64,000 bases of DNA from Sphingosinithalassobacter tenebrarum (GTDB lineage: Bacteria; Pseudomonadota; Alphaproteobacteria; Sphingomonadales; Sphingomonadaceae): NCBI RefSeq assembly GCF_011057975.1, contig NZ_CP049109.1, positions 806,001-870,000 of the forward strand, read 5' to 3'. Below, in pieces: positions 41,563-53,728 of the stretch (its first letter is position 1; each line of letters begins with the position of its first letter). Made by a program: the position numbers and the translations under genes. Under the pieces are notes generated by a model. It saw only the letters and a list, made by a program, of their open reading frames with translations, did no database searches and was not told the origin of the DNA.

Positions 41563-43821
41563 ATGGCCGAAAACGCCAACGTGCAGTTTTCCGAACGCGA
41601 AGCACTGCTGTTCCATTCCGACCCCCAGCCCGGCAAGCTGGAAATCGTCGCGTCCAAGCCGATGGCGACTCAGCGCGATCTGGCGCTTGCCTATTCGCCC
41701 GGCGTTGCCGTGCCGGTGCGCGCGATCGCCGAAAACCCGGCTACGGCCTATGACTATACGGCCAAGGGCAATCTGGTCGCGGTGATTTCCAACGGCACCG
41801 CGATTCTGGGCATGGGCAATCTCGGCGCGCTCGCGTCCAAGCCGGTGATGGAAGGCAAGGCGGTGCTGTTCAAGCGCTTCGCCGATGTCGACGCCATCGA
41901 TATCGAGATGAAGACCGAGGATGTCGACCGGCTGATCGACGCGATCGAACTGCTCGAGCCGAGCTTCGGCGGGATCAATCTGGAAGACATCAAGGCGCCC
42001 GAATGCTTCATCATCGAGCAGACGCTGCGCGAGCGGATGAACATCCCGGTCTTCCATGACGACCAGCACGGCACCGCGATCATCACCGCGGCGGGGCTGA
42101 TCAACGCCTGTCTGCTCACCAAGCGCAAGCTGGCGGACATCAAGGTCGTCGTGAACGGTGCCGGCGCTGCGGCGATCGCCTGCACCGAGCTGATGAAGGC
42201 GATGGGCGTGCGCCACGACAATGTGATCATGTGCGATCGCAAGGGCGTGATCCATCAGGGGCGCGAGGAAGGCATGGATCAGTGGAAGTCGGCGCATGCC
42301 GTCGCCACCGACCGCCGTACGCTGACCGAAGCACTGGAAGGCGCCGATGTGTTTCTCGGCCTGTCCGCCGCCGGCGCGCTCCAGCCCGAGATGGTCGCGC
42401 ATATGGCCAAGGCGCCGATCATCTTCGCGATGGCCAATCCCGACCCCGAAATCCGGCCAGAGGACGCCAAGGCGGCGCGCCCCGACGCGATCATCGCCAC
42501 CGGCCGTTCGGACTATCCGAACCAGGTGAACAATGTTCTGGGCTTCCCCTTCATCTTCCGCGGCGCGCTGGACGTGCGCGCCAGCGCGATCAACGAGGAG
42601 ATGAAGATCGCCGCGGCCACTGCCATCGCCGAACTGGCGCGCGAACGCGTGCCCGAGGAAGTGGCCGTCGCCTATGGCACGCAGCATAATTTCGGCCCCG
42701 ACTATATCATCCCGGCACCCTTTGATCCGCGGCTGATGGAAGTCGTGCCCGCCGCCGTCGCGCAGGCGGCGATGGATTCGGGCGTCGCAACGCGCCCGAT
42801 CGAGGATATGGAGGGCTATCGCCAGGCGCTGCGCGGGCGGCTCAATCCGACCACGTCGGTGCTCACGCTCGCCTATGAAGGCGCGCGTTCGCATCCCAAG
42901 CGCGTCATCTTCGCCGAGGCCGAGGAGGAAGTGGTGCTGCGCGCGGCGATCGCCTTCAAGGACGGCGGCTATGGAACGCCGGTGCTGGTGGGTCGCGAAA
43001 CCGTCGCCGATCAGCTTCGCGATCTCGGCGTCGATCCCGAAGGCTATGAGATTCACAACAGCGTCAATTCGCCGCTGGTGCCCGAAATGGTGGAAACGCT
43101 CTACACCCGGTTGCAGCGCCGCGGCTATCTGCGCCGCGACGTCGAGCGGCTGGTCAATCGCGATCGCAACATCTTCGGCGCGCTGCTGCTCAGCATGGGC
43201 AAGGGCGACACGATGATCACCGGGGTCACGCGCACCTATGCCGAAACGATGCGCCAGATCCGTCGCGTGCTCGATCCGGCCGAAGGGCGAACGCCGTTCG
43301 GCATGCATGTGCTGGTCGGCCAGTCGCACACCACCTTCATCGCCGACACGACGATCAACGAACGTCCCTCGGGCGAGGAACTGGCCAATATCGCGACGGG
43401 CGCCGCCGCAGTGGCGCGCCGGATGGGGCATGAGCCGCGCGTGGCGTTTCTCAGCTATTCGACCTTCGGCAATCCCGAAGGGCAGTGGCTCGAAAATCTG
43501 CGCGAGGCAGTGAAGGTGCTCGACAGCCGCGATCCCGGTTTCGAATATGAAGGCGAAATGGCGCCCGACGTCGCGCTCAATCCCAAGCAGATGGCGAACT
43601 ATCCCTTCTCGCGCCTGTCCGGCCCGGCCAATGTTCTGATCATGCCGGGGCTGCAGTCGGCGAGCATCTCGGCCAAGCTGCTGCGCGAACTGGGCGGCGA
43701 TTCGACGATCGGTCCGATGCTGATCGGCATGGACAAGCCGGTCCAGATCGCCCCGATGACGTCGAGCGCGAGCGAGCTGGTGACGCTGGCAGTGCTCGCC
43801 GCGGGCGGCATCGCGCGGTAA
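41563..43821 (+). CDS. maeB: NADP-dependent malic enzyme (fused to a phosphotransacetylase-like domain)
   Basis: Enzyme of 752 residues decarboxylating malate to pyruvate. The N-terminal malic enzyme part (about 1-430) has LAYSPGVAVPVR, a metal-binding FHDDQHGTAIITAAGL, and the NAD(P) fold VVVNGAGAAAIACTEL. The C-terminal part (about 430-752) resembles phosphotransacetylase (VIFAEAEEEVVLRAA, LLSMGKGDTMITG, VLIMPGLQSASISAKLL) and is generally regulatory in this enzyme class. The length is normal. Confidence 0.95.
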   Translation: MAENANVQFSEREALLFHSDPQPGKLEIVASKPMATQRDLALAYSPGVAVPVRAIAENPATAYDYTAKGNLVAVISNGTAILGMGNLGALASKPVMEGKAVLFKRFADVDAIDIEMKTEDVDRLIDAIELLEPSFGGINLEDIKAPECFIIEQTLRERMNIPVFHDDQHGTAIITAAGLINACLLTKRKLADIKVVVNGAGAAAIACTELMKAMGVRHDNVIMCDRKGVIHQGREEGMDQWKSAHAVATDRRTLTEALEGADVFLGLSAAGALQPEMVAHMAKAPIIFAMANPDPEIRPEDAKAARPDAIIATGRSDYPNQVNNVLGFPFIFRGALDVRASAINEEMKIAAATAIAELARERVPEEVAVAYGTQHNFGPDYIIPAPFDPRLMEVVPAAVAQAAMDSGVATRPIEDMEGYRQALRGRLNPTTSVLTLAYEGARSHPKRVIFAEAEEEVVLRAAIAFKDGGYGTPVLVGRETVADQLRDLGVDPEGYEIHNSVNSPLVPEMVETLYTRLQRRGYLRRDVERLVNRDRNIFGALLLSMGKGDTMITGVTRTYAETMRQIRRVLDPAEGRTPFGMHVLVGQSHTTFIADTTINERPSGEELANIATGAAAVARRMGHEPRVAFLSYSTFGNPEGQWLENLREAVKVLDSRDPGFEYEGEMAPDVALNPKQMANYPFSRLSGPANVLIMPGLQSASISAKLLRELGGDSTIGPMLIGMDKPVQIAPMTSSASELVTLAVLAAGGIAR

Positions 43822-43867
43822 GCGGCAGCGCGGCAGCGGGGCGTCTGCGCCGCTTCCCTTCCTTCAT

Positions 43868-43896
43868 CGTCATGCTGAAACGCGTTCAGCATGACG
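43868..43896. terminator. hairpin between convergent genes
   Basis: CGTCATGCTGAA (43868-43879), loop ACGCG, then TTCAGCATGACG (43885-43896). It lies between the convergent malic enzyme and SDR genes, where a bidirectional terminator would be expected, but no T run follows, so it may simply be a short copy of the repeats near 53.7 kb. Confidence 0.55.
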
Positions 43897-43937
43897 AAGT
43901 GGCTTTGGCGCCGGCAGCAGCCCGCGCCCTGCCGTGG

Positions 43938-44726
43938 CTATGCCTCGATATTGCTCGTAATCGTCGCGTTCACCACGCCGCCGTCGACCGTCAGCGTGTC
44001 GCCGACGACATAATCTCCCGCGCGGCTGGCGAGATAGATCGCCGCCGCCGCCATGTCCTCGGGCTCGCCGATGCGGCCGGCGGGAATGCGTTGCGCCACC
44101 GCGTCGCCATGATCGCGCGCCGCCTTGTTCATCCGCGAGGCGAAGGCCCCCGGCGCGAGCGAAGTCACATTGATATGGTCGCCGATCAGCGTCGCCGACA
44201 TGCGGCGGGTGAGATGGATCAGCCCCGCCTTCGATGCATGATAGCTGTAGGTTTCCCAGCCATTGTTGCGCTGGCCGTCGATAGAGCTGATGTTGATCAC
44301 CTTGGCGGGTCGTTCTGCGCGCGCCGCCGCCTTGAGCAGCCCGTGCAGCGCCTGCGTCAGGAAGAACGGGGACTTCACATTGAGGTCCATCACCTTGTCC
44401 CAGCCCTTTTCGGGAAAGCTGTCGAACGGCTCGCCCCAGGCCGCGCCGGCATTGTTGACGAGGATGTCGAGCGACGTCTCGCGCTCGGCGACCGCGACGG
44501 CGAGCGCCTTGCACCCTTCCACGGTCGAAACGTCCATCGGTAGCGCGACACAGCGCTCGCCGAGCGCTTTGGCGGTTTCCGCGCAGGCGTCTTCGCTGCG
44601 CGAGGAGACATAGACTTTCGCGCCCGAAGCGACGAAGCCTTCGGCGATCATCCGGCCGATGCCGCGCGACCCGCCGGTGACCAGCGCGACGCGACCATCG
44701 AGGCGAAACAGCTTGCTGACGTCCAT
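43938..44726 (-). CDS. SDR family oxidoreductase
   Basis: Short-chain dehydrogenase of 262 residues. The cofactor motif is VTGGSRGIGRMIAEGF (about 16-31), NNAGAAWG is the structural motif, the catalytic Ser is in NISSIDGQ, and Tyr-Lys are in YSYHASKAG. The C-terminal TVDGGVVNATITS is typical of classical SDRs. The substrate cannot be inferred from the sequence or neighbours. Confidence 0.92.
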   Translation of the reverse strand: MDVSKLFRLDGRVALVTGGSRGIGRMIAEGFVASGAKVYVSSRSEDACAETAKALGERCVALPMDVSTVEGCKALAVAVAERETSLDILVNNAGAAWGEPFDSFPEKGWDKVMDLNVKSPFFLTQALHGLLKAAARAERPAKVINISSIDGQRNNGWETYSYHASKAGLIHLTRRMSATLIGDHINVTSLAPGAFASRMNKAARDHGDAVAQRIPAGRIGEPEDMAAAAIYLASRAGDYVVGDTLTVDGGVVNATITSNIEA

Positions 44727-44911
44727 TGGCGATCCTCTTCCTGCGCGGGCATATGCGAAGGCGCGTTGCCTGACGTGCCCGATGTTCGAAAACTATTCTG
44801 TTGCTCCGCTGGCTAACGCTTCTTGAGAGCGCTGCCAAGGCGTCTGCTGCATACCGTTGCTTCCAATCGGTGCGTAGTTGACGCCGACATCGCACCGCCT
44901 ATGCCGGAGCG

Positions 44912-46363
44912 ATGCAGGACAGTTCCCCGATCGAGGATCATGGCGGCGTGCCGCCCGCGCGCAAATTGTCGCGCCCGACGCTGTTTTTCTACGGCTTCGG
45001 GGCCGTGGCCTATGGCGTCAAGGACTTCGCCTTTTCCAGTTTCCTGCTGCTGTTCTACAATCAGGTGATCGGCCTGCCCGCTTCGAAAGTGGGGTTCGTG
45101 ATCATGCTCGCGCTGCTGCTCGACGCCTTCGTCGATCCGGCGGTCGGCGTGCTTTCGGATCGCACGCGCACGCGCTGGGGGCGGCGGCATCCGTGGATGT
45201 ATGCCTCGGCGGTGCCGATCCTGGTGACGTGGCTGCTGCTGTGGAATCCGCCGCAATGGAGCGAAACGGCGATGCTCGCCTGGCTGTTCGTCATGTCGGT
45301 GCTCGTGCGGTCGGCGGTGTCCTCCTACGAAGTGCCGTCGCAGGCGCTCAGCCCCGAGCTGACGTCGGATTATGACGAGCGGACGCGGGTGATGGCCTAT
45401 CGCTATCTGTTCGGATGGGGCGGCGGGCTGGCGATGCTGATCGCTTCCTATGGCTATTTCCTCGCGCCCGGGCCGGGGCAGGACAGCGGCCTGCTCAATC
45501 GCGAATCCTATATCGGTTTCGCCATCGCCGGCGGACTGTCGATGGCAGTGGCGATCCTGCTTTCGGCGGCCGGTACGCATCGCGAAATCGCGCGTCTGCC
45601 CGATCCGGGGCCCGAGGAGCACAGCCTGGGCGGCAGCCTGGTCGAACTGGCGCAGACGCTGCGCAACGGCGCCTTCGCGATCCTGATGCTTGCCGGGCTG
45701 TTCTATTTCACCGCGCAGGGGATCAGCTTCGCGCTGTCCAATTATCTCTACACCTATGTCTGGCTGTTCCACGGCGCCGACTATACCTGGGTCGGCGTGG
45801 TGCTGTTCGTCGGCGCGGCGATCGCGTTCTTCGTCGCGCCGCGCGTGGCGCGACGGATCGGCAAGCCCACTGCCGCCTTCGCCTTCATGCTCGCCGCCGC
45901 GATTCTGCTCGCTTCGCCCTATGCGCTGCGGCTGATCGGATTGTTTCCGCCGCCCTCCTCGCCGGTGATGCTGCCGCTGCTGTTCGGCATCTTCACGATC
46001 AATTCGGCATGCGGCATTTCCTCGACCATCCTGTTCGCGTCGATGATGGCGGACGTATCGGAGGATTCGGAAGCCCGAACCGGGCGGCGTTCGGAAGGCG
46101 TGTTCTTCGCGGGCGCCTTCTTCGTCCAGAAATGCACCAGCGGGATCGGCATTTTCGGCGCGGGGCTGATCCTCTCGCTGGTCGGCTTTCCCGAGGACGC
46201 CGTGCAGGGCGCGGTGGCCGAAGCGACGCTCGACCGGCTGACCTTCGTCTTCGCGCTCGTCTATTTCGGGCTCGGGCTGGTCGCCGCCTTGCTCTACAGC
46301 CGCTTTCCCTTCGGCAAGGCCGAGCATCAGGCCCGGCTGGCGCGGCTTTCCGCCGGCGCGTGA
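44912..46363 (+). CDS. MFS transporter, glycoside-pentoside-hexuronide (GPH) family
   Basis: Membrane transporter of 483 residues with about 12 helices. The family motif DAFVDPAVGVLSDRTRTRWG then RRHPWMYASAVP is clear in the first half, as is YEVPSQALSPELTSDYDERT. GPH members move sugars or glycosides with a cation; the substrate here is not identifiable. It probably starts at ATG 44912 (MQDSSPIEDHGG). It lies divergent from the SDR gene across a 185-base gap in which I see nothing else. Confidence 0.9.
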   Translation: MQDSSPIEDHGGVPPARKLSRPTLFFYGFGAVAYGVKDFAFSSFLLLFYNQVIGLPASKVGFVIMLALLLDAFVDPAVGVLSDRTRTRWGRRHPWMYASAVPILVTWLLLWNPPQWSETAMLAWLFVMSVLVRSAVSSYEVPSQALSPELTSDYDERTRVMAYRYLFGWGGGLAMLIASYGYFLAPGPGQDSGLLNRESYIGFAIAGGLSMAVAILLSAAGTHREIARLPDPGPEEHSLGGSLVELAQTLRNGAFAILMLAGLFYFTAQGISFALSNYLYTYVWLFHGADYTWVGVVLFVGAAIAFFVAPRVARRIGKPTAAFAFMLAAAILLASPYALRLIGLFPPPSSPVMLPLLFGIFTINSACGISSTILFASMMADVSEDSEARTGRRSEGVFFAGAFFVQKCTSGIGIFGAGLILSLVGFPEDAVQGAVAEATLDRLTFVFALVYFGLGLVAALLYSRFPFGKAEHQARLARLSAGA

Positions 46364-46406
46364 CGGCGGTGCGGGATCGACCGGCAGGCCTGCCGGTTAT
46401 TTCCCG

Positions 46407-47150
46407 ATGATGCGTTTGCCACAGCGACTGCAGGACATGCGCGCCGAACGTGTGGCGGGCGCTGCGATTGCGCTCGCGGTAGTGGCGCTGCTGCTCGCGC
46501 TGATCTGGTATGGGCTCGCCGTGCGAGTGGCGACGTCGGCGGCCGACGGCCTGGCGCTGTTCGAGATCCCGCCCGAAGCGCCGCCACCGCCCGAAACGCC
46601 GCCCGAGCCGGTGCGGACGCCCTCTGACGCGGAACAGGGCGCCGCCGCGCCGCCCGGCAGGCGCGCCGATCCCGCGCCCGTTGCCGCGCCGGTGCCGCTG
46701 GTTCAGCCCACGCCGCCGCCCGAAACCGCGCCGCCGGTTCCCGCCGAAGGCAGCGCCGACAACGCGGGCGCAACCGATCGCGACTCGCCCGGCACCGGCG
46801 CGGGCGGCGAAGGCGAAGGGCTGGGCAGCGGCGGCAGCGGGACGGGACGGGGCAGCGGCATCGTGTCGCCTGCCCGCCGCGTGCGCGGGGCGATCACGCC
46901 GCGCGACTATCCGCGCGAGGCGGCGCGCGCCGGGATTACCGGGCGGGTGGTTGTCACGCTGTCGGTCGATGCGCGCGGACGCGTCACCGATTGCCGGGTC
47001 GCGCTTTCGAGCGGCTCGCCGCTGCTCGACGGCGCGACCTGTCGCCTCGCCCGCGAACGGTTTCGCTACGAACCCGCGCGCGACACCGCGGGGAAGCCGG
47101 TGCCCGATCTTGCCGGATATCGGCAGGACTGGTGGCTCGACCCGCGCTGA
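46407..47150 (+). CDS. energy transducer TonB
   Basis: Second TonB-type protein of the window, 247 residues. The N-terminal membrane helix (AGAAIALAVVALLLALIWYG) is followed by a proline-rich spacer (PPEAPPPPETPPEPVRTP) and a Gly-Ser-rich stretch, then the TonB C-terminal domain with PREAARAGITGRVVVTLSVD. It is not in an operon with a receptor and follows the GPH transporter by 43 bases. It may serve other receptors. Confidence 0.88.
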   Translation: MMRLPQRLQDMRAERVAGAAIALAVVALLLALIWYGLAVRVATSAADGLALFEIPPEAPPPPETPPEPVRTPSDAEQGAAAPPGRRADPAPVAAPVPLVQPTPPPETAPPVPAEGSADNAGATDRDSPGTGAGGEGEGLGSGGSGTGRGSGIVSPARRVRGAITPRDYPREAARAGITGRVVVTLSVDARGRVTDCRVALSSGSPLLDGATCRLARERFRYEPARDTAGKPVPDLAGYRQDWWLDPR

Positions 47151-47153
47151 GCC

Positions 47154-47336
47154 CTATTGCTGCGCGTTGGCGGGCGGCGTCGCGTCGAACGCGCCATTGA
47201 CGTCGAGGACCGCCGCCGCCTGGTTCAGCTCGTGCTGCTCGGCGGACGAAAGATCGTCGACGCCGTCCTCGTCCGCCTGTCCGCATCCGACGACGAAGCC
47301 GGCGAGCAGCACCGCCGCCACGATGCGCCGGACCAT
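47154..47336 (-). CDS. small lipoprotein, unknown function
   Basis: Predicted lipoprotein of 60 residues: signal MVRRIVAAVLLAGFVVGC with the lipobox Gly-Cys, then a short acidic region (QADEDGVDDLSSAEQHELNQ). It is the second of two adjacent small lipoprotein genes; the first ends 1 base before this start. I do not recognise a family. Confidence 0.7.
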   Translation of the reverse strand: MVRRIVAAVLLAGFVVGCGQADEDGVDDLSSAEQHELNQAAAVLDVNGAFDATPPANAQQ

Positions 47337-47337
47337 G

Positions 47338-47577
47338 TTATTCGACGTCGTCGGCGGTTTCCTCGACCGCGTTGGCGACGGTGTCATAGCTGTTTTCGGC
47401 AACCCCGAACGCCGCATCCATCGCCGCCTCGGTATCGTTGACCGCTTCGCCCATCGTGTTGGTATCGCCCGCCATCGCTTCGGATGCTTCGGCGGTTTCG
47501 TTCTGCGCGCTTTCGCCGCAGGCCGAAAGCGTGAGCGCGGCGCCGGCCGCGATGGAAATCAGAAGTGCCTTGCGCAT
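47338..47577 (-). CDS. small lipoprotein, unknown function
   Basis: Predicted lipoprotein of 79 residues: MRKALLISIAAGAALTLSAC with lipobox SAC, then a low-complexity acidic region rich in Asp, Glu and Ala (NETAEASEAMAGDTNTMGEA). It resembles other short acidic lipoproteins of sphingomonads. It lies just upstream of the lipoprotein at 47154, so the pair is likely co-transcribed. Confidence 0.7.
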   Translation of the reverse strand: MRKALLISIAAGAALTLSACGESAQNETAEASEAMAGDTNTMGEAVNDTEAAMDAAFGVAENSYDTVANAVEETADDVE

Positions 47578-47667
47578 GGAGCCTCCCTGGCGGTTTCCGG
47601 CGGCGGCATCGCCACCGGGGTCAAATCGCTATCGCGCCGCCGGTCGCGGTGCAACTGCGTTGACCCC

Positions 47668-47687
47668 ATATAAAGATTTCTTTATAT
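47668..47687. promoter_or_regulatory. palindromic operator of the SahR-like regulator
   Basis: ATATAAAGA-TT-TCTTTATAT is an inverted repeat with 9-base arms, 11 bases upstream of the ArsR-methyltransferase start. Its composition stands out in this high-GC region. ArsR-family proteins bind such palindromes, and SahR sites have a related AAAGA..TCTTT core as I recall. It should autoregulate the regulator and control the downstream metF/metH genes. Confidence 0.7.
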
Positions 47688-47698
47688 CCCGATCCGTC

Positions 47699-48658
47699 AT
47701 GGCAGCAGCGCTCGAAATCTTCCGTGCACTCGCCGATCCCACGCGCCTGCGCATCCTTGGATTGCTGCGGTCGATGGAGCTTTCGGTCGGCGAACTGGCA
47801 CAGGTTCTGGAACAGAGCCAGCCGCGTGTTTCGCGCCATGTGAAGATATTGTGCGACGCCGATCTCGCCGAACGGCGCAAGGAAGGCAGCTGGGTGTTCG
47901 TCGCGCTCGGGCCGCTCGCGGTGGTGCAGCCGGTGCTCGACGCGCTCGATCACTGGCCGAAAGGCGAGGCCGATCAATGGGTACTTGAAGACGAAGCCCG
48001 GCTGGCCTCCGTACGCGCCGATCGCTCGACGGCGGCGGCCGAATGGTTTCAGGCGCATGCCGGCGAATGGGACGCGATCCGCTCGCTGCACATCGCCGAA
48101 AGCGACGTCGAGGCGGCGATGGCGCGCTCGCTGGGCGATGAGTCGCTCGGGCGGCTTATCGATATCGGCACCGGCACGGGCCGGATGCTCGAATTGTTCG
48201 CTCCGAAGGCGGAGCATGCGATGGGAATCGACCGCAGCTCGGAAATGCTGCGGCTGGCGCGGGCGAAGCTTTCCGAACAGGGCTTGAACCGCGCCGAGCT
48301 GCGCCAGGCGGATTTCTGCGCGCTGCCGCTCGATGACGGTGGCGCGGATACCGCGGTGCTGCACCATGTGCTGCACTTCGCGCAGTTGCCGGGGGCGGCG
48401 ATCTGCGAAGCGGCGCGGGTGCTGGACGAAGGCGGGCGACTGTTGATCGCCGATTTCGCGCCGCATGATCGCGAGGAGCTGCGCACGCGCGACGCGCATT
48501 CGCGGCTCGGATTTTCGGACGACCAGATCCTGGGCTGGTTCGCGGAATGCGGACTGTTCCCGGTGCTGGTCGAAACGCTCGAGGGCGGGGAACTGACTGT
48601 GAAACTATGGCTTGGCCGCAAGACCGGAAAGCCGGCGAAAGAGAGGAAGGCGGCATGA
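47699..48658 (+). CDS. ArsR-type regulator fused to SAM-dependent methyltransferase (SahR-like)
   Basis: Fusion of 319 residues. The N-terminal winged-helix domain (about 1-85: LEIFRALADPTRLRILGLLR; LAQVLEQSQPRVSRHVKI) is ArsR-like and has no obvious metal-binding Cys. The C-terminal methyltransferase domain (about 130-290) carries LIDIGTGTGRMLELF and LHHVLHFAQLPGAAICEAAR. Alphaproteobacterial SahR regulators of methionine genes have this architecture and respond to S-adenosylhomocysteine. It is encoded directly before metF with an ATGA overlap, supporting that role. Confidence 0.8.
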   Translation: MAAALEIFRALADPTRLRILGLLRSMELSVGELAQVLEQSQPRVSRHVKILCDADLAERRKEGSWVFVALGPLAVVQPVLDALDHWPKGEADQWVLEDEARLASVRADRSTAAAEWFQAHAGEWDAIRSLHIAESDVEAAMARSLGDESLGRLIDIGTGTGRMLELFAPKAEHAMGIDRSSEMLRLARAKLSEQGLNRAELRQADFCALPLDDGGADTAVLHHVLHFAQLPGAAICEAARVLDEGGRLLIADFAPHDREELRTRDAHSRLGFSDDQILGWFAECGLFPVLVETLEGGELTVKLWLGRKTGKPAKERKAA

Positions 48659-49596
48659 ACGACCAACGCAACCAACGCGAAGAGGAACGGCGCGCGCATG
48701 ATGCGCCGCTGTTCGCCGACATGGCGGGCGATCTCGACGTTTCGTTCGAATTCTTCCCGCCGAAGAACGAGAAGATGGAAGCGACTCTGTGGGATTCGAT
48801 CCAGACGCTGGCGCCGCTCGGCCCGCGTTTCGTCTCGGTCACCTATGGCGCGGGCGGTTCGACGCGCGAACGCACGCATGCGACCGTCGCGCGGATCGCG
48901 CGCGAGACCGATCTCGCGGCGGCGGCGCACCTGACCTGTGTCGAGGCGACCAAGGAAGAGATCGACGCGGTCGCCGAGGAATATTGGGCCGCGGGCATCC
49001 GCCACATCGTCGCGCTGCGCGGCGATCCGCCCGAAAAGGGCGCGAAATACCAGACGCATCCGGGCGGCTATGAAAATGCCGCCGCGCTGGTCGAAGGGCT
49101 GCGCAAGCTGCATCCGTTCGAGATTTCGGTCGCCGCCTATCCCGAATGCCACCCCGATTCGCCCGATGACCGGGCCGATCTCGACAATCTGAAGCGCAAG
49201 CTGGATGCCGGCGCCACCCGCGCGATCACGCAGTTCTTCTTCGATGCCGATCACTTCTTCCGCTTCCGCGACAAGGTGGCAGCGGCGGGGATCGACGCCG
49301 AAATCGTCCCCGGCATCATGCCGGTGATGAATTATGGCGCCGTCGAGCGCATGTCGAAGATGTGCGGCACCGAAGTGCCGTCGTGGATGGGGCGCCTGTT
49401 TGAAGGGCTCGACGACCATCCCGAGGCGCGCCAGCTCGTCTCCGCGACGATCGCGGCGGAGTTGTGTCGCAAGCTCTATGCGGGCGGCGAACGCAGCTTC
49501 CATTTCTACACGCTCAACCGCGCCGAACTGAGCTACGCCATCTGCCACCTGCTCGGCATGCGGGCCAAGCCCAGCGCCGAAGCGGCGGCGGCCTAG
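48655..49596 (+). CDS. metF: methylenetetrahydrofolate reductase
   Basis: TIM-barrel flavoprotein of 313 residues. The N-terminal motif SFEFFPPKNEKMEATLW contains the catalytic Glu; HLTCVEATKEEID, IVALRGDPPEKG and AITQFFFDADHFF are the conserved substrate and FAD regions. It makes 5-methyltetrahydrofolate, the methyl donor of the MetH encoded next. The start overlaps the regulator stop (ATGA). Confidence 0.95.
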   Translation: MNDQRNQREEERRAHDAPLFADMAGDLDVSFEFFPPKNEKMEATLWDSIQTLAPLGPRFVSVTYGAGGSTRERTHATVARIARETDLAAAAHLTCVEATKEEIDAVAEEYWAAGIRHIVALRGDPPEKGAKYQTHPGGYENAAALVEGLRKLHPFEISVAAYPECHPDSPDDRADLDNLKRKLDAGATRAITQFFFDADHFFRFRDKVAAAGIDAEIVPGIMPVMNYGAVERMSKMCGTEVPSWMGRLFEGLDDHPEARQLVSATIAAELCRKLYAGGERSFHFYTLNRAELSYAICHLLGMRAKPSAEAAAA

Positions 49597-49615
49597 CCCT
49601 ATGAAACCCCGTTTG

Positions 49616-49720
49616 CTTCGAGCGCAGGGTCGAGCTTGTCGAGACCCGCAGTCGAGAAGGCGTCGCGCCCCATCGGGTTCTCGACGGGCGCTTCTCGACT
49701 TCGCTCGAAGCTGCTCGAAC
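49616..49720. repeat. TCGAG-rich palindromic sequence between metF and metH
   Basis: A 105-base stretch rich in the words CGAGCTTGTCGAG, CTCGACTTCGCTCGA and GTCGAGAAG. These are short palindromes of the kind scattered between genes in this genome. It may form RNA hairpins in the metF-metH message but has no terminator-like T run. Confidence 0.6.
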
Positions 49721-49737
49721 TGAACGGAATTGCTCTG

Positions 49738-50787
49738 ATGACCACTGCACGCGAAAAAATCCTGGCCGAAGCGGCCAAGCGCATTCTGATCACCGACGGC
49801 GCCTTCGGCACCGAGATTCAGAACTACAAGCTGTCCGAAGAGGACTATGCCGGCGACCTGAAGCTGTCGAAGGACCAGAAGGGTAACAACGACATCCTCG
49901 CCCTCACCAGGCCCGAGGTGCCCGAGGCGATCCACCGCGCCTATTTCGAAGCCGGCGCCGACATTGCCGAAACCAACACTTTCTCGGCGAACCGCATCAG
50001 CCAGGCCGATTACGGCGCCGAGGGGCTGGTGCGCGAAATCAACGTCGCTTCGGCGCAGGCGGCGCGCAAGGTCGCCGACGAATTCGAAGCCAAGGATGGT
50101 CGCCCGCGCTTCGTCGCCGGCGCGATCGGGCCGACCAACAAGACGCTGTCGCTCTCGCCCGACGTCAACGATCCCGGTTTCCGCGAGATCGATTTCGATA
50201 CGCTCAAGGACGTCTATCGCGAACAGGTCGATGCGCTGCTCGAAGGCGGCGCCGACTTCATTCTGATCGAAACGGTGTTCGATACGCTCAATGCCAAGGC
50301 GGGGATCATGGCGGCGAAAGAGGCGGGCGACGCGCTCGGCCGCGACGTGCCGATCATGCTGTCGATGACGCTCACCGATCTTAGCGGCCGCAACCTGTCG
50401 GGCCATACGGTCGAGGCGTTCTGGCACGCGGTGCGCCACGCAAAGCCGGTGACGATCGGGCTCAATTGTTCGTTCGGCGCCGAACAGCTCCGCCCGCATG
50501 TCGCGACGCTCGCCAAGATGGCCGACACGCTGATCATGGTCTATCCGAACGCCGGCCTGCCCAACGAACTCGGCGAATATGACGAGGCACCCGAAACCAC
50601 GGCGGGGCTGGTCAAGAAATGGGCCGATGCGGGTCAGGTCAACATCCTCGGCGGCTGCTGCGGCTCGACGCCCGCGCACATCGCGGAAATCGCGAAAGCC
50701 GTCGAAGGCATCGAACCGCGCAAGCTGCCGGACGTCGAAGTGCGCACGCGCCTCGCGGGCCTCGAACCGATGACGATGGCGGCGTGA
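49738..50787 (+). CDS. metH: methionine synthase, homocysteine-binding subunit (N-terminal part of MetH)
   Basis: Protein of 349 residues equal to the first domain of MetH, which binds and activates homocysteine. The three zinc ligands are in GLNCSFGAEQLRP and GGCCGSTPAHI, and DGAFGTEIQ is at the N-terminus. The remaining MetH domains are in the gene at 50921-53611. A split metH is usual in sphingomonads. ATG at 49738 is preferred. Confidence 0.92.
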   Translation: MTTAREKILAEAAKRILITDGAFGTEIQNYKLSEEDYAGDLKLSKDQKGNNDILALTRPEVPEAIHRAYFEAGADIAETNTFSANRISQADYGAEGLVREINVASAQAARKVADEFEAKDGRPRFVAGAIGPTNKTLSLSPDVNDPGFREIDFDTLKDVYREQVDALLEGGADFILIETVFDTLNAKAGIMAAKEAGDALGRDVPIMLSMTLTDLSGRNLSGHTVEAFWHAVRHAKPVTIGLNCSFGAEQLRPHVATLAKMADTLIMVYPNAGLPNELGEYDEAPETTAGLVKKWADAGQVNILGGCCGSTPAHIAEIAKAVEGIEPRKLPDVEVRTRLAGLEPMTMAA

Positions 50788-50794
50788 ATTCTCT

Positions 50795-50908
50795 CCCCCT
50801 CCCGCAAGCGGGAGGGGGCGGGGGGTGGGCACCCGCTCCCCGCAACCGATACCGCCCGCGATTGGCCGGGCGCCCACCCCCTAACCCCCTCCCGCCTGCG
50901 GGAGGGGG
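50795..50908. repeat. nested GC-rich palindromes between the two metH genes
   Basis: Two hairpins of similar sequence, CCCCCTCCCGCAAGCGGGAG (from 50795) and CCCCCTCCCGCCTGCGGGAG (from 50885), flank a longer GGGGGGTGGGCACCC / GGGCGCCCACCCCCT inverted pair. The arrangement is a mobile-repeat-like intergenic element. It is transcribed between the two halves of MetH and may affect their relative expression. Confidence 0.8.
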
Positions 50909-50920
50909 AATGAGGTACGA

Positions 50921-53611
<2,691 letters not shown>

Positions 53612-53622
53612 GGCGAAAAATT

Positions 53623-53647
53623 CCTCCCCAAGCTTGTCTTGGGGAGG
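53623..53647. repeat. hairpin after metH
   Basis: CCTCCCCAAG and CTTGGGGAGG are perfectly inverted with a 5-base loop. It follows the metH stop by 12 bases, a terminator position, but a GGG run rather than a T run follows, so I treat it as a repeat that may only protect the transcript end. Confidence 0.6.
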
Positions 53648-53728
53648 GGGACCGCGCCCGCAGGGCGTGGTGGAGGGGCGGCGCGCAGCGCCGGGGATGT
53701 CGGCACGTCGACCCCCAACCCAAAAACC

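Noticed and set aside
53623..53647. An intrinsic terminator after metH
   Set aside because: A good hairpin but followed by G rather than T residues.
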